Shown here piece after piece: positions 43,801 through 55,230 of a stretch of 64,000 nucleotides of DNA. The stretch lies in the NCBI RefSeq assembly GCF_003573695.1, contig NC_039362.1, positions 195,420,827-195,484,826 on the forward strand, given 5' to 3'. This DNA is from Papaver somniferum. Taxonomy: Eukaryota; Streptophyta; Magnoliopsida; Ranunculales; Papaveraceae. Under the pieces are notes generated by a model. The model ran no database searches. It saw only the letters and a program-made list of their open reading frames with translations, and had not been told where the DNA came from. Within the stretch, counting starts at the first letter, position 1. The number at the start of each line of letters is the position of its first letter. A program made the position numbers and the translations under genes.

Positions 43801-46750
43801 ATGTCTGGGAGGAACTCCCCATCTCGCTCCTCAAGACGGTATGGTCCCTTCTTTTTCTCTTTACTTTTGTCTTCTCCGATGATTACCATCGATCTTTTTT
43901 TTTTGTCTGTAATCATCCGGTTTTTTTAGTATCAATGATTCTTGTAATTGCTTTCTTCCCTTTTTTGGGTTATGTGATTATTACAGTCGTTTTGACCGGT
44001 AACTTCCCTCTTTTGCTCCGACTGTGAAGCTTTGCCGGCATTGTTTCCGGCAGTTCTTGACGGTGTATGTTTTTTTTAGTCTGGTTTTTCTTTTCCATGT
44101 TAGCCATTGTTCTCACTTCTTCGCTTCCGTTTGCTTTTTTATCAGTCCTGGAAAAGCTCCGATGAGAACCCCCAGTTCTGAGCGTTTTTCTGGCCTGTCT
44201 GATGAGGCGTTTCTGGAACCGGTGAGGGTTAGGCATCGTCTCCAGTGGTTCAATATTTCTTTTGCCACTCCTGAGGGGCAGTTTGGTATTCTTTCCAAGG
44301 ATCTCTTCGAGAAGAACCCCTGTGGTCCTAACGAGATCATAGTTTCAGTGGGTCAACTTGACGACGGCCTTCGTCTTCCTCTGTACTGTCCGTTGAATCT
44401 CTTCCAGTTCGAGGTATTATGTAATCTTGATCCCCAACGAGCCATTTATCAGCCCAATGGTAATTTCTATCGGATCGCCCGAGAGTGTAATCGCCGAATT
44501 CAAGGCAAGGATACCCAACAAGAGTTGAATCGATTTACTCCCAATTAGAAGGATCTATATAGCTCTGATACTTTTGTGGAGAATTACTGGTGTCACCAAT
44601 CCGATACTTATGATGGATTTGGAGTTGGGATTTCGAGGTCTCGGAAGAGCGCTCGAGATTCTCAATATCTCTCCGATTTGGATCCTCCTGTTGCTACTCA
44701 GCGTACTATTCGTAAGACTCACGATCCCAAGTGGCATGTTGCTCCTATCCGAATTGTGGGCCCTTACATTTATGGTTGGGATGATCTTGGTAATGTTCTT
44801 CCTTGTATATCTGAGATGCACACCCATCTGCATGCCTATAGGCTCTGGGAGCTTAAGTGGGTTATCCCTCGTAGGCGTTTGCCTCAGTCAGCCCGAGCTA
44901 GTGAGGATGCTAAGGTAAGAAATACTTGTCCTGGTTTTTTGACGTATATATATATATATATACCTTGCCCATGTTTTTTGCCTTAGAAGCCAATGTGTTT
45001 GTGTGGTTTGGCAGAGGAGAAGATTAGCTGATGGTGTTGGGCCATCGAATGCTCCTTCTGCTGCTATTGAACATGCCATGGAAGTGGATGTGGATGCTTT
45101 GTTTGATGAGAATGAAATTTTGGATGTTTCCGATTCATTCTTCGAGGACCTTGATCAAACTCAGTTGTCTGATCCGTCCGATCCTGGTGCTGCCTTTGGA
45201 TCAGAGATAACTTTGCCCCAGGCGAGGGATATCGCTGGCAGGGGTGCAGGTGTTGATGGCGAGGTAGGAGATGGTCTTTTTGTGACTCCGAATGTTGGTG
45301 GTGGTACCCCGAGTGTACCAAGAAACTTTGCTAGTGGTTTTCCTTCTGCTCCAGCGGGTCCGTCTGGTGCTTCTTCTTCTACGCCCTGGTTTAGTGGTGG
45401 ATCCGAGTCGATGAAGATCATACACTCAGATAGGTATGCTCAGCTGAGCGATGACGATCAAGCTCGCGTCCTGGCGTCTTTGGACAGGTTTGCACAACAA
45501 CAGCTGGTGCTATCGGTATGCGGTGTTTAACTTGTTTCAGTTTTTCATCATTGTATGATTTTTTTTGCCCCAGTCTTGACTGGTATTGTTGTATTTTTAG
45601 AGCAACAATTTGAGGATTGGTATGCTAGCTGAGGCTCGTGTTGCTATGAGGAAGGCCAAAGATGCTGAGCAAGAGATTCAACTACTTCATACTGCATTGG
45701 CATTGGCGAAGGATGAAGCATTGGCCTTTCACCAGGATAAGAAGGAATTAGAAGGTATTTATCTACTCTATATCCTTAATATTGCACCTTATTGATAGGG
45801 ATGAGACTTCTGAAATAGTCCCTGTATTGGTAGTTGTGGTCAAACGATTGGAGGAGCAGTTAGATAATGTTGGTCATAGACATGCTAGAGAGCGCAATGG
45901 TCTTAGACTTGATGTCAGCGCGCTAGTGTAAGATTGACTCCTTAGAGCAAGAGAATGTGAAGTTGCGTGAGGACGTTGAGGTACATCGGAGACGCACTGT
46001 GGAGTTACGGGACTTGCTTGAGAAAGCGAAGAGAACAGCTGTGGAGCGTTCAGATGAGATCAAGGTGCTTCGAGCGCAGAAAGATGGGCTTATTAATTCG
46101 CAATGCGATCATATGCCCATCATAGTACAAGCTGAAGGTGATAGGGAAGCACTGAGAAGGCTTAAGCGGGATTATGTTGCCCTGGAGAAGGAGAGGGATA
46201 GACATATGCGATCTTGTACTGATATGGCCATAACTCCTGTGGAAGCCAGGCTTAGTGCTCTAGATGCCGAAAAGATTCGATTTGAACAGAATTTAGCCGC
46301 CGTTTTGTTTGAAAACGAAGGTTACTTATGCATCAGTTTGTGTATCGTTTTGTCATGATACTTCGCACGAGTTAATATTTTTGCTTTGTTCTTGCAGAGG
46401 CTTGCAAGCAAAAGGCTGAGTTGGAAAGTCAATTGGAGAAAGAGAGGGTGGCTAGGCGGGGCCTTGATCAGGAGCTTAACGAGTTTGTGAGCAGTCATGA
46501 GGAAGAATTAGCTGCTTCTCAAGCGGAGAAGGATGAGAAGTTGAATAACCTTCATGTGGAGTATAAGGTTTTGATAACAAAAGCTTATAAAGTTGTCGTC
46601 CTTCGAGAGCGTCAACGAGTCGCCGCCGCCGCTGCTGCGAACATCGTGGTCCCTCCCCCGGTTGTCGAGTCCGAGCCTCTGCAGAATGTTACTGACGTCG
46701 AGGATGAAGGGGACGACGATCAAGGGGCTCTTGATGGTGCACAAACTTGA
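43801..46750 (+). pseudogene. Antisense spliced gene of the Tat-like element (aORF-like), damaged
   Basis: Six exons chosen from splice signals and frame: 43801-43838 (MSGRNSPSRSSRR), 44146-44914, 45015-45515, 45601-45754, about 45795-46320 and 46398-46750. Exon 2 holds a conserved-looking domain (GLSDEAFLEPVRVRHRLQWF, QLDDGLRLPLYCPLNLFQFE, WHVAPIRIVGPYIYGWDDLG). Exon 3 is acidic and Gly/Ser/Pro-rich. Exons 4-6 are Lys/Glu/Arg-rich heptads predicting a long coiled coil (KIDSLEQENVKLREDVEVHR, LESQLEKERVARRGLDQELN), ending in an Ala run and acidic tail. Lesions: in-frame TAG 44546-44548 and a one-base frameshift near 45928. The layout resembles plant 'putative gypsy-type transposon' proteins. 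Function unknown. Confidence 0.7.
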
Positions 46751-48280
46751 GATTTCCCATTATTTTGTGCAAGCGACTTGTTTTAGCCTCTGTTTCTTAG
46801 TTTCTCATGTTGAACATAAGTCAATAGATTTATATGCACCTTTGTGGAAACATTTTCGTCTTTATTGGAAAGTCCTCAGTTGTGGGAGGCATGACTTTGT
46901 TGTTATTTTGCGGCAAGTCCTCGTATATGGGAGGCACTTTTAACATTGTTACTAATTGCTTTTGACTGTGTCGTTTGGCGAGTGCCTTCGTTTTAATCGC
47001 ATGATATTTGTACCATGATTTGGCTTTGAAAGAGTTTCGATTGTACATTGGTGGTCCAACCTTGGGTAACATATCCAAGGAGTGATCAATTCCTTAACTG
47101 GACATGCTATCTCTTATGGTGTTAGACTAGGATTGTAGCAACTTTCGTTTAGCTTTGTATGTTTTGTTTAGTGCCAATTGTAGGAGCACTTGTTCCTTGA
47201 GATTGCTGTCAGAGCATATTGTCAAGGGTGATACCTTGGTTGATCAATCCTTACTGTGGCGTAAGGTAGGGTTGTCAAATCTTGGTATCTCCTGTCATAT
47301 CAGGACATCATCCGATATCATGATCGGGACGACATTACCTTAGGTCTGTTGCCCGTGTAAGCTAACTTGGGGTGATTTTACCCGCGCTGTTTGGTTGTAT
47401 AATGGGAGGTGTGGCCAGCACTGTGCCATAGTTGTTGAGTGTATTTGTGTGTTTTTTGGAAATGCAAGTATGATGCAACCATCCTACGTGCATATATAAA
47501 TCAGAAAGGAAAAGTAAACACATGCGATGACAGGAATTGAAATCTACATAACGTAAACAAGCAATACACAAAAGGAGTAGTTTTATTAATTTCAAAAGAG
47601 GGTGTGATCCCTTAGTACATTTCGAGGGGGGTCGCGTGACCTGCTTACAAGTAGGGGCTCGAAGCTCTAACTTCTAGATATCAACCTTCATGGGCTGTAT
47701 ATTGTACTTAATGAGAGATAAGCTGTAATTGCGTTGATGTTTCTCATCAGTTTGAAGTAACATTTTGGGATTTTCTTCCGGCCTACTTTGTGAAGTAAGC
47801 TTGCATAGTAGCCTAATTGGGCTTGGCAACATTTGTGCCTTCTTGATGGATGTCCAAGGACTTAATGTATCGCCGAGGACTTGGGAGAGGGTGTGCTCTC
47901 GCCTTGTGTATGTTGTGCCTGACTAAGGTGGACATCTTTGTTCGAGGCAAGGGATATAACCCGAGTAACTGTCCAATAAGGATACTAAAACGCCTGTTGA
48001 CGCATCGTCTATAATCCAATCAGTAGCCAATTTTTGGGAAGAGATTCCCATGGGTCTTGTTGACGACTTGTTGTTGCCAGATGGTGGTGGTTGTAGCATG
48101 ATATGCCGTGAGCTTAGCTGAGTTAGCTCCTTAAATGTTGCTCGTTGGTTGGGTGGCGAAATTCTCCATTCCAGTTTGATTCCTGTGTGATACTCTCCAT
48201 GACTCTTGTTAGGGGTGTCTCGGACCTTGTTATGAGGACAAGGTTCGATTTCTCCCTCATCGGGAAGGTTCTGTGATTGC
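46751..48280. other. Spacer between antisense gene and protease; pol absent
   Basis: About 1.5 kb in which neither strand shows RT (no LPKGAF/YxDD-like blocks), RNase H or integrase motifs. Short frames only. This is where the polymerase region would lie in a complete Tat-like element. Confidence 0.65.
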
Positions 48281-48848
48281 TATAAGGGTCGTATGGTCGG
48301 TCCCGAGGTTATGGTGTTACATGAGGCTGAGGCGTCAGACAAGCGTGTTGGTGCATCGGTTATTGCAGTGTAGTCGTGGGCTTCACTCGAGTTATCAATA
48401 TCTCTATCCCTCCTCGCCTGTGTTTTTGCGAATTTACTTTGTTCTCGCCGTTTTGGACGTCCACCTTGTAGCAATACTTTGCTTCGCCAGATTCTCCAAT
48501 AATTTCTGCCACTCCATCAGGCGTAGAAAATCTTAGTCTTTGATGGTAAGTTGAGGCCACTCCTTTGATTCCATGGACCCAGGACCGTCCGACAATGGCT
48601 GTGTAGGGTGACAATACATCTACCACACAGAAGGTGGTTAGGGTGAGGATCTTTCCCACCCGAATTTCTAACGTTACCTCACTCTTTAGGCGGGTTGATG
48701 ACCCGTTGAAGCCAAATATGTTGTAAGTCGAGGGTATGAGGCACTCGTCTTTGAGGCCCATTTGTTTGAACATTTCATAAAATAAGATTTCAACAAAACT
48801 GCCACCATCGATCAAGATTTTGGGCATTGCCCAGGGTAGTGCTTTAGT
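48281..48848 (-). pseudogene. Tat-like retropepsin (protease) remnant
   Basis: The minus strand reads PKILIDGGSFVEILFYEMF, then FGFNGSSTRLKSEVTLEIRVG, TTFCVVDVLSPYTAIVGRSWVH and YHQRLRFSTPDGVAEI: the aspartic-protease fold of gypsy elements with the usual ILGRPWL-like C-terminal motif. The active-site triplet reads DGG instead of D-T/S-G. A TAG just upstream (near 48848) separates it from gag in the same frame. The intact enzyme would mature the gag-pol precursor. Confidence 0.85.
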
Positions 48849-51001
48849 CTATGCTTCCTCGCCCTCGTGCGTGGGGAGTGCGATGGCCATCGTGACCACT
48901 AGTGGGTCGTTATGGCTTTGTCCTCCTTCTGGTGCCTCCGAAGCTGAAAAGCTGATGGGTAGTTTCATCCATTCTTCGATTGGGGGTTCTATGGTTACAC
49001 TGAAAACTTCATCGCCTTTGAAGTTTCGTTTGTGAATTCTTCCAGTAATATTTCCTTCTCGTACGGGGGTAGTTATCGCCGAGTGTGAAATGGTATTGCA
49101 ACCTAAGTACTGCGTCTCGCGAGGGATCTCCACGCGATGTATAGGTGCCCCAGTGGTGGGTGGAGCTGTTGGTTGTGCAATGTATTCTTGGAGATTTCCC
49201 TCGTTAATCATGTCTTGCAATACCTTCTTTAATTCCCTACACGAGTCTGTCGTGTGGCTGTGAAATTGGTGGAATTCGCAGAAGTCAGTCCTATTTTTAG
49301 TTCGTTCTGGTTGCTGACCTCTGTTCCATGGATAAGTGATTTTATGCTGTCCGTCGATCTTCTTGAGGATCTCGGATACGGGGGTGTTCAGTTTTGTATA
49401 GACTGGATCAATGAACTTGCCCTTCTTCTGTTGGGCCTGGTCTCTTCCTTTTCATCCTCCAGTCCGATGTTTGTCGAACTGGGTTGACCCATTGTTGGAT
49501 CGCCCCGCTCCTTGGGCTATCACTGGAGGGTGTGGTTTAACCACATTTTCTCCTCTATTAGTTCCTTTTGCCATCTTGTCATAAGTTCCATCCTGTAGTT
49601 CCTCCAAGGCTATGTAGTCCTCTTGGATTTCTCTTAACTTGCCCAAGCTTTTTGGCATGGCCTCATACATGCGGACAAAAAGGGGGTCTGTCTTTCTAAG
49701 ACTATTCTTGAAACCTAAGATCGCATAGTCTTCAGGGACCTTTCCGATCTCATCACATAGTTTTCTCCATCGTGTCACCAAGGAACGAAGCGACTTGTTT
49801 GGTCCTTTAGATATTTGAAACAGCGCATCAACTTCTGGTCAGATTTGACTGTTATGAATATATGTTTCTAAAAACAGCTCAGATAGGTGAGCAAACGATT
49901 TGACTGATGCTTTGGGTAGATTGTTATACCATAATAGGGCTTCATCTCTTAGACTAGCCGGGTAAAATTTATATAACACCACATCGTAGTGGTCCCATTG
50001 GGTCAGTGTAATATGATAGGTCCTAAGGTGCTCAATTGTATCTCATGTTCCTGTGAACGGGGGTGTGAACACCGGTAAGGAGCATTTCCTTGGAAATTGC
50101 AATCTTAATAGATTTTCCGATAAGGGAGATTGTCCTGCTTCTTGCATGACTACTGCCAACTTCTTATTCTCCTGCTTCCCTGTAGCTTCTTTATACATCG
50201 CCTCGAGTCGGTTGACTCAGGCTTGGAGTTCATCCTCATCTCTCCTGGTTTCAGCCTTCTTTCTTCTTCCCAGAGCTCTCTCGGGCGAGAAAGATAGTTC
50301 ATGGGGGCGATGTCTTGGTCGCCCCGAGTCATTGTCCAATTGTTCAACATATGACACAATCTTAGAGCGAGTTGACCTCGAGTTCTCCCCTCGTTTTGGG
50401 TTTGTGCCTGCGAGATTCTCGGTCTCGTAGTCAATGTTTATGTCGTCGATTTGGTTCTTATTTCGTATATGTTTGGGATCAACATCTGATGACCCCTCGG
50501 ATAGGCTATCCTCGTGATCGGGCACACCTCTACTTCCCTTAGAAAATCGATCCGTTGTTTCCTCGTTCGAGGTGTCAGGGATGTTAATTCGTTCGTCGTC
50601 TTGAAGATGCTCGAAAGGGTTTTCCTCCTCTGGGATTTCGTCAATGGTGGCGAGTGGTACCTTCTTGGATACTTTCCGTTTTAGCCTGCGGTTTCTCCGT
50701 TCCATCCTTCTATTACGCCTTTCTAATTTCATCATTCTTTTCTCTTGTGCCTCTTGGTTTTCAGGATGGGTGCGATAGCAGCATTAACATCGGCGAGGTC
50801 TGAAAGGTTGTCCTTCTTGGCCTCACTGTTTGCTGCTTGTCTCGGCAAGAGGCTCAACCCTCCTGGCTGAGTTAGATGAATATCATCATGCTTCTCGAAG
50901 GGCTTTTCCTCGCCTTCGGAGCTAGAATTATCAGTTAGTCCTTCCCGATATTGGTTATCGGGTTGTCCCTCGCCTGGGATCAGAGCCTCGCCTGGCTCCA
51001 T
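48849..51001 (-). pseudogene. Tat-like gag, interrupted by stops and frameshifts
   Basis: Starts near 51001 (MEPGEALIPGEGQPDNQYRE), shifts frame at ~50735 into a basic region, and continues with FTPPFTGT, HLRTYHITLTQWDHYDVVLY, FYPASLRDEALLWYNNLP, SFAHLSELFLETYIHN, LVTRWRKLCDEIGKVPEDYA, which is the retrotransposon gag domain. Downstream FCEFHQFHSHTTDSCRELKK is the CxFHxxxxHxTxxC-type motif typical of Tat gag. TGA codons near 50214, 50040 and 49846 interrupt the frame. Gag would form the particle that packages element RNA. Confidence 0.87.
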
Positions 51002-51939
51002 ATCGTCGAGTCCTTCTGTTTGGGCTCTACCATTTACTCCTTGGCTCGCACGAGTATATCATCGCGTCACCATTACCTTCCCTGCAACATATGAAATAAT
51101 ACTTAATTTTTCTTTTCTTTTAGAAAAGTGGGACCCTAAATTTGCAGGTCACGTGCAATTACTAAGTCATAGTTCAGACTGGACAGTTTAGTACAGGAAG
51201 ACTTTGCAGTAGATTTTGGAGATATGTGAAAATGTCAAAACGTCCCTGGTTTCATAAGGCGTTGATGATGGAGAAAAGGTGTTTTTCCAGTCCTATTTTT
51301 TCGAGGAAATATCTCCTTCAACACGCCATACTCCTATAGGGAAAGAATCTAATTATGACGATCGAGTACGTTTTTCCCATTCTAGGAAATATATATCATC
51401 ATCTTTTAACTTATGATTTCAAACAAACTTTGAGTTTGATGACTGATTATATACTCATTAATTCCTCCCATTGACTTAAATTTAAATTTTTAAGAAGGAG
51501 ATTCCAAGATTATGGTGAGTTTGATGATCAACATCATGAAAAGTTCGTCTTTTTCAACTCTCATAAGGTGATTGCTTCCTTATGTAGCCTACTGACTAGC
51601 ATCTCTTCCCAACCCTTTCATGGAGGAGATCGTTTGAGCACCGAAGCATTTAAAACTCCATGTTTACTCCGATCTACAACTCTCCTGAGCTACTTGAGGA
51701 AGACTTTAAAAATATCGAAAATAACAAGAAATCTTTAAAGAAAATTAGTGAAAAAACGTAGATCTGTTGATCTTGAGGTTCTTCTAGACTTCTCAGATCG
51801 TGAAGATACTTTTTGAGTCTGAGCTCTACTCATTCATCTCAAAAGAAATCTACTTTGTAAAGTGAAAACACTTCTCTTACAGAGATTATGAAAACAATAT
51901 AGAACTGTTGTTAGGAAGGTAGATTAGATCTTCATACCT
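51002..51939 (-). other. Untranslated leader of the Tat-like element
   Basis: About 0.9 kb between primer-binding site and gag without a recognisable frame, where the leader of a gypsy element belongs. It may hold packaging signals; none can be identified by eye. Confidence 0.55.
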
Positions 51940-51956
51940 CCATGTTTCTAGCGCCA
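51940..51956 (-). promoter_or_regulatory. Primer-binding site of the Tat-like element
   Basis: On the minus strand TGGCGCTAGAAACATGG lies three bases after the 5' LTR. TGGCGC.. starts are common for Ty3-gypsy Tat-lineage sites. The exact tRNA was not determined. Confidence 0.75.
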
Positions 51957-51959
51957 AAA

Positions 51960-52754
51960 TGTAGATGCATATTTTCTGACTACTACACCCAAGTAAGATT
52001 AAAGACTAAAAACTACTTAAACATACAACATTCAATATGAACAAGATGTAAATTGCATGAAATGTAAAGATTGACACAAGCATATAACGTGGTTCGGCCA
52101 TGAAGACCTACGTCCACGGAGAAGAAGATGTTTTCTTATTGATTATAAGGTCTTACCCTTGAAAGTGTTACAGATCTCTTCTAGATTTCTCACTTTCTCT
52201 CTATCTAAGTCTCTCTTAGGAATTCTCTGTAGAAAGACCATCGAAGATTACATAAGTTGTCCATCTCCTGGTACATGGACTGGTATTTATAGACAGAATA
52301 AATTCGTGGTCGCTTGATCGTCCGAGTTGGGTGAGCTGTCTTCCGTCGTCCTGGCTCCCTCAGACTCGTTTTATACCATCCCTCGAGATGGCATACTTGG
52401 TCCTCCCTCCGAGTTGTCTCGCTCTCCCTTGGATCGTGCTGTCCTTCTGTGGAGAACCTCATGGTTCATCGCCTCTGGGTCTTAGTATAGATCGTCCGAA
52501 TCTTCCGTCACGATGCCCAACTACCCAAATCTTGTTCTTATCCTTCATTAAATGCGATCTTGCTTTTTAGACTTGACCGTCTGAGCAGATTAGACCTTTA
52601 TACACATGCGTCATTCATGTGGCGTTTGTGCAGTTGCCTCGACTGAGACAAATCCTTCTCTCAACGAATGATTCGGTGCTCCAATCTCATCATCTCATCA
52701 TATATTCATCCCTTGGGATGTTGACACGTGGTCGTCGGGTATTTTACCCACACA
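51960..52754 (-). repeat. 5' LTR of the Tat-like element
   Basis: 795 bp, direct repeat of 42725-43514 with the same TG..CA ends. Confidence 0.93.
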
Positions 52755-52927
52755 AGATGTTTACCTTCTCAAAGCATAATAAATGTTCTTTGTCTCAATC
52801 AAGTTACCTGACAGAGTTCGTTGCTCAATTGCACGGATTGATTGATTCAATTTTCACGATTTTTTTTTACTATTGGAATTTTTACATTTATGTTATAAAA
52901 AAAAAGTGCCCTGCTAATTTAAACGGA

Positions 52928-53245
52928 AAATGGGTTATTTGTCCAAATATTTTTAAATCACGGTTCAAATGGACGAGTAAAAAATAGTTTGGGTGAAATG
53001 GCCAAAAAAAAATAGTAAAGATGAAACTGGTTCATCCTAGCTTAAATTTAAAAAATAGCAAGGATAAAACTGGATACATCCTGTGTAAATTAAAAATAAG
53101 AAAAAATATTTGAAAATGGCACAATGAAACTGGTTACAACCTGCCTATTTTTACATTTTTGTCCATTTAAACATTATCAAAATCTAACTGTCCATCTTAC
53201 CCAGAAATTGTTGATTTTGGTCTTTTTAACCAGTTTTGTGTAATT
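52928..53245. repeat. MITE-like dispersed repeat, copy 3 of 3
   Basis: AAATGGGTTATTTGTCCAAA begins the copy; CAAATGGACGAGTAAAAA, GGTGAAATGG, TTGAAAATGG and CCATTTAAACATTATCAAAA follow in the same order as at 7866 and 40273. It lies less than 200 bases outside the Tat-like element. Confidence 0.8.
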
Positions 53246-54860
53246 TAAATTGACATTTCACATGTTAGACCCGTCAATACCCAAAATGCCCAAAACCTTG
53301 CAATCTCTTGAAAATGTCATGAACCATGGCCATTTCAAGTACTGATACATGGATACACATTTAAGAATTCTCTCTGTTTTTAGACAACTAGCCTCAAATG
53401 AGTTTCTCCATGCTCAATGGAAATTTGCAATTTTGCATGTACGATGAGAAAGACATTTGATTCGGCCATTTTTATTGAGTTACAATTATATTTTACTCTC
53501 AGATTCTTTATACTCACATAAGCAAACACGAATAATGGGATAAAAGTATCGGCAGAAAAGAACACTCATCATGACCAATAGTTATCAATTCGTATTTTAA
53601 CCCACAAGCTTTTCACTGTCAAATCTATCTTATATGCTTCTCATAGTGACACCAGATTATCTAAAGTGCTAAAAAAAACCCACACAATTTTTTACAACTT
53701 ATAACAAAGTATAAGGTTGTACACTGCCTGCTGGTAAGTTGATCTCCATTTTTATTCTTATGGCAGGTGAAAAGCAGTCGGTGTTTTTCTTTCTCCACTC
53801 ATAATCAAAATAGTTAAACATTATAATAATTCTTGTAAATCTCATACTTTACTGCAATTTTAAAAAAATGTGAAGTGAAGGGGCCCACCACATTGGATCT
53901 TATTGCTATTTAGTTTACTCTAATGTCTCCAATTTTGGCAGCAGGTTCCCGCAAATGTCATTGCTATTGGTGAGTAAGGAAGAGTAAAAGTATCTCTAGG
54001 TTTCATCTGAACAAGTGAACATCAAAGTGAACATACACCAATGTCAAGTGGCATTATATACAATGAATTAAACATCACAATGAAAAACTTACACGTTATA
54101 ATGGTTTAACTTCTCCAAAGGTAAGAATCATATGAAAATCAACAACAATATCATGAATCTTGTCCTAAACAATTAAGCATGATCCTGTAATGTTAAACAA
54201 TTCAAGGAAAGCTCGTTGCTTCAGTAAACTAGAATTTAATTTGGTAGTTGAAGAAGATATGTTTTTGTGAGGTTTAATTCCGATGAAGTGTTAAACTATC
54301 ATGCGCTTAATTGAGTGCATGATGAACCGTGTGAGTGACTAGTTGGAAAAACGGTCAGCTGAAGTACTTAAAAATACAGTACACTGAGTACAGTACAACT
54401 CTGCAAAGTCGCGAGGTGGGACTGTCTTCTTAAATAAACTACATTTTTGTTATGGTGGCCTTGTGAACCGCTTAGAAGCGCATTTGATCTGGTTGGAGTA
54501 TTGTCAGAATTAATATCTCATATCTGTGTGGAGGACTAGAAAATATCTGATTTTGAGAAAATAAAAAAAGGAAATCGCTTCAACCATTCCTAGATAAAGG
54601 CAGTACTCAACGGTAAAGCATGAGTCATTACTTACTTTCGTATTTTGTCATAGCAATGAGACAATGGAGACTACGGAACCAAGAAAACTTAAGATATCTT
54701 TGTAATTGCTGGGAGCTCCTGAACAATAAAAACGAATATGGCGTAGTCATACTATAGGTTTAGGAACAAAGTGTAGTGTAGGAGAAATGGTCGAGGGGAT
54801 GTTTAGCACTCAGAACTATAAGAGTTTCTGCTTTAGCTTCCTAAAAGCAAAAGCAAAAAC
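53246..54860. other. No gene seen
   Basis: AT-rich sequence with no recognisable frame. It ends at the CDSP32-like remnant. The first thioredoxin domain expected upstream of that remnant is not identifiable here. Confidence 0.5.
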
Positions 54861-54879
54861 TAACTTTTTCTCTTCAGAA

Positions 54880-55230
54880 ATTGAGTTCATGGGATACTAT
54901 GGAGATGATCATTCCGCTGTAATTCAACTACATTCAAGAAAAGATGTTGAAAATCCGGTTGAAGAACATAAAATTTATAACAAGTTGATTGTTCTTGGTG
55001 TGGGGTTAAAACATTGTTGACTGTATTAAGGTATGTCCGTCTGTTTTAATGTTATCCCAACAAACAGTGGGTCGTGATAGCGTAGTTTTTGCAAGAACGG
55101 GAGGAGATGAAAATGATAGTTGTATGTCATGGAAGATATGGAAGTCGTTGAAGTTCCTGCATTTTTGTTTATCAGAGATGGTGATATATGCAGAAGGTAT
55201 GTTGGCTAGGGAAAAGTAAACATATCGGTG
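54880..55230 (+). pseudogene. CDSP32-type chloroplast thioredoxin pseudogene, second thioredoxin domain
   Basis: The frame reads [20 protein letters not shown] and [13 protein letters not shown], then stops at 55018-55020 exactly inside the active-site motif, which in CDSP32 proteins is H-C-G-P-C. Other frames continue FARTGGDENDSCM and MEDMEVVEVPAFLFIRDGDI..RRYVG then TAG. CDSP32 is a plastid stromal protein of two thioredoxin domains linked to oxidative and drought stress; only the second domain is recognisable here. The loss of the CGPC site, a stop, and at least two frameshifts make it non-functional. No introns are evident, so a retrocopy is possible. Confidence 0.88.

Larger units (their letters stand above)
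42725..52754 (-). mobile_element. Ty3-gypsy (Tat-like) LTR element with gag-protease, no RT, and an antisense gene
   Basis: About 10 kb, framed by ~790-bp LTRs. On the minus strand it has a primer-binding site, ~0.9-kb leader, gag and protease. Between protease (ends ~48280) and the opposite-strand gene (ends 46750) there are only 1.5 kb, with no RT, RNase H or integrase motifs. An extra gene antisense to gag and next to the 3' LTR is a known layout of the Tat lineage, and loss of pol with gag retained resembles non-autonomous TR-GAG elements. Flanks are TGATG (42720-42724) and AGATG (52755-52759), a five-base duplication with one mismatch. Confidence 0.85.

Noticed and set aside
43970..44340. 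Minus-strand frames over the antisense gene of the Tat-like element
   Set aside because: Basic, low-information shadows; the plus-strand exon structure is far better supported.
45003..45530. Exon 3 of the antisense gene as a separate host gene
   Set aside because: It joins in frame to exons on both sides and lies between the LTRs of one element.
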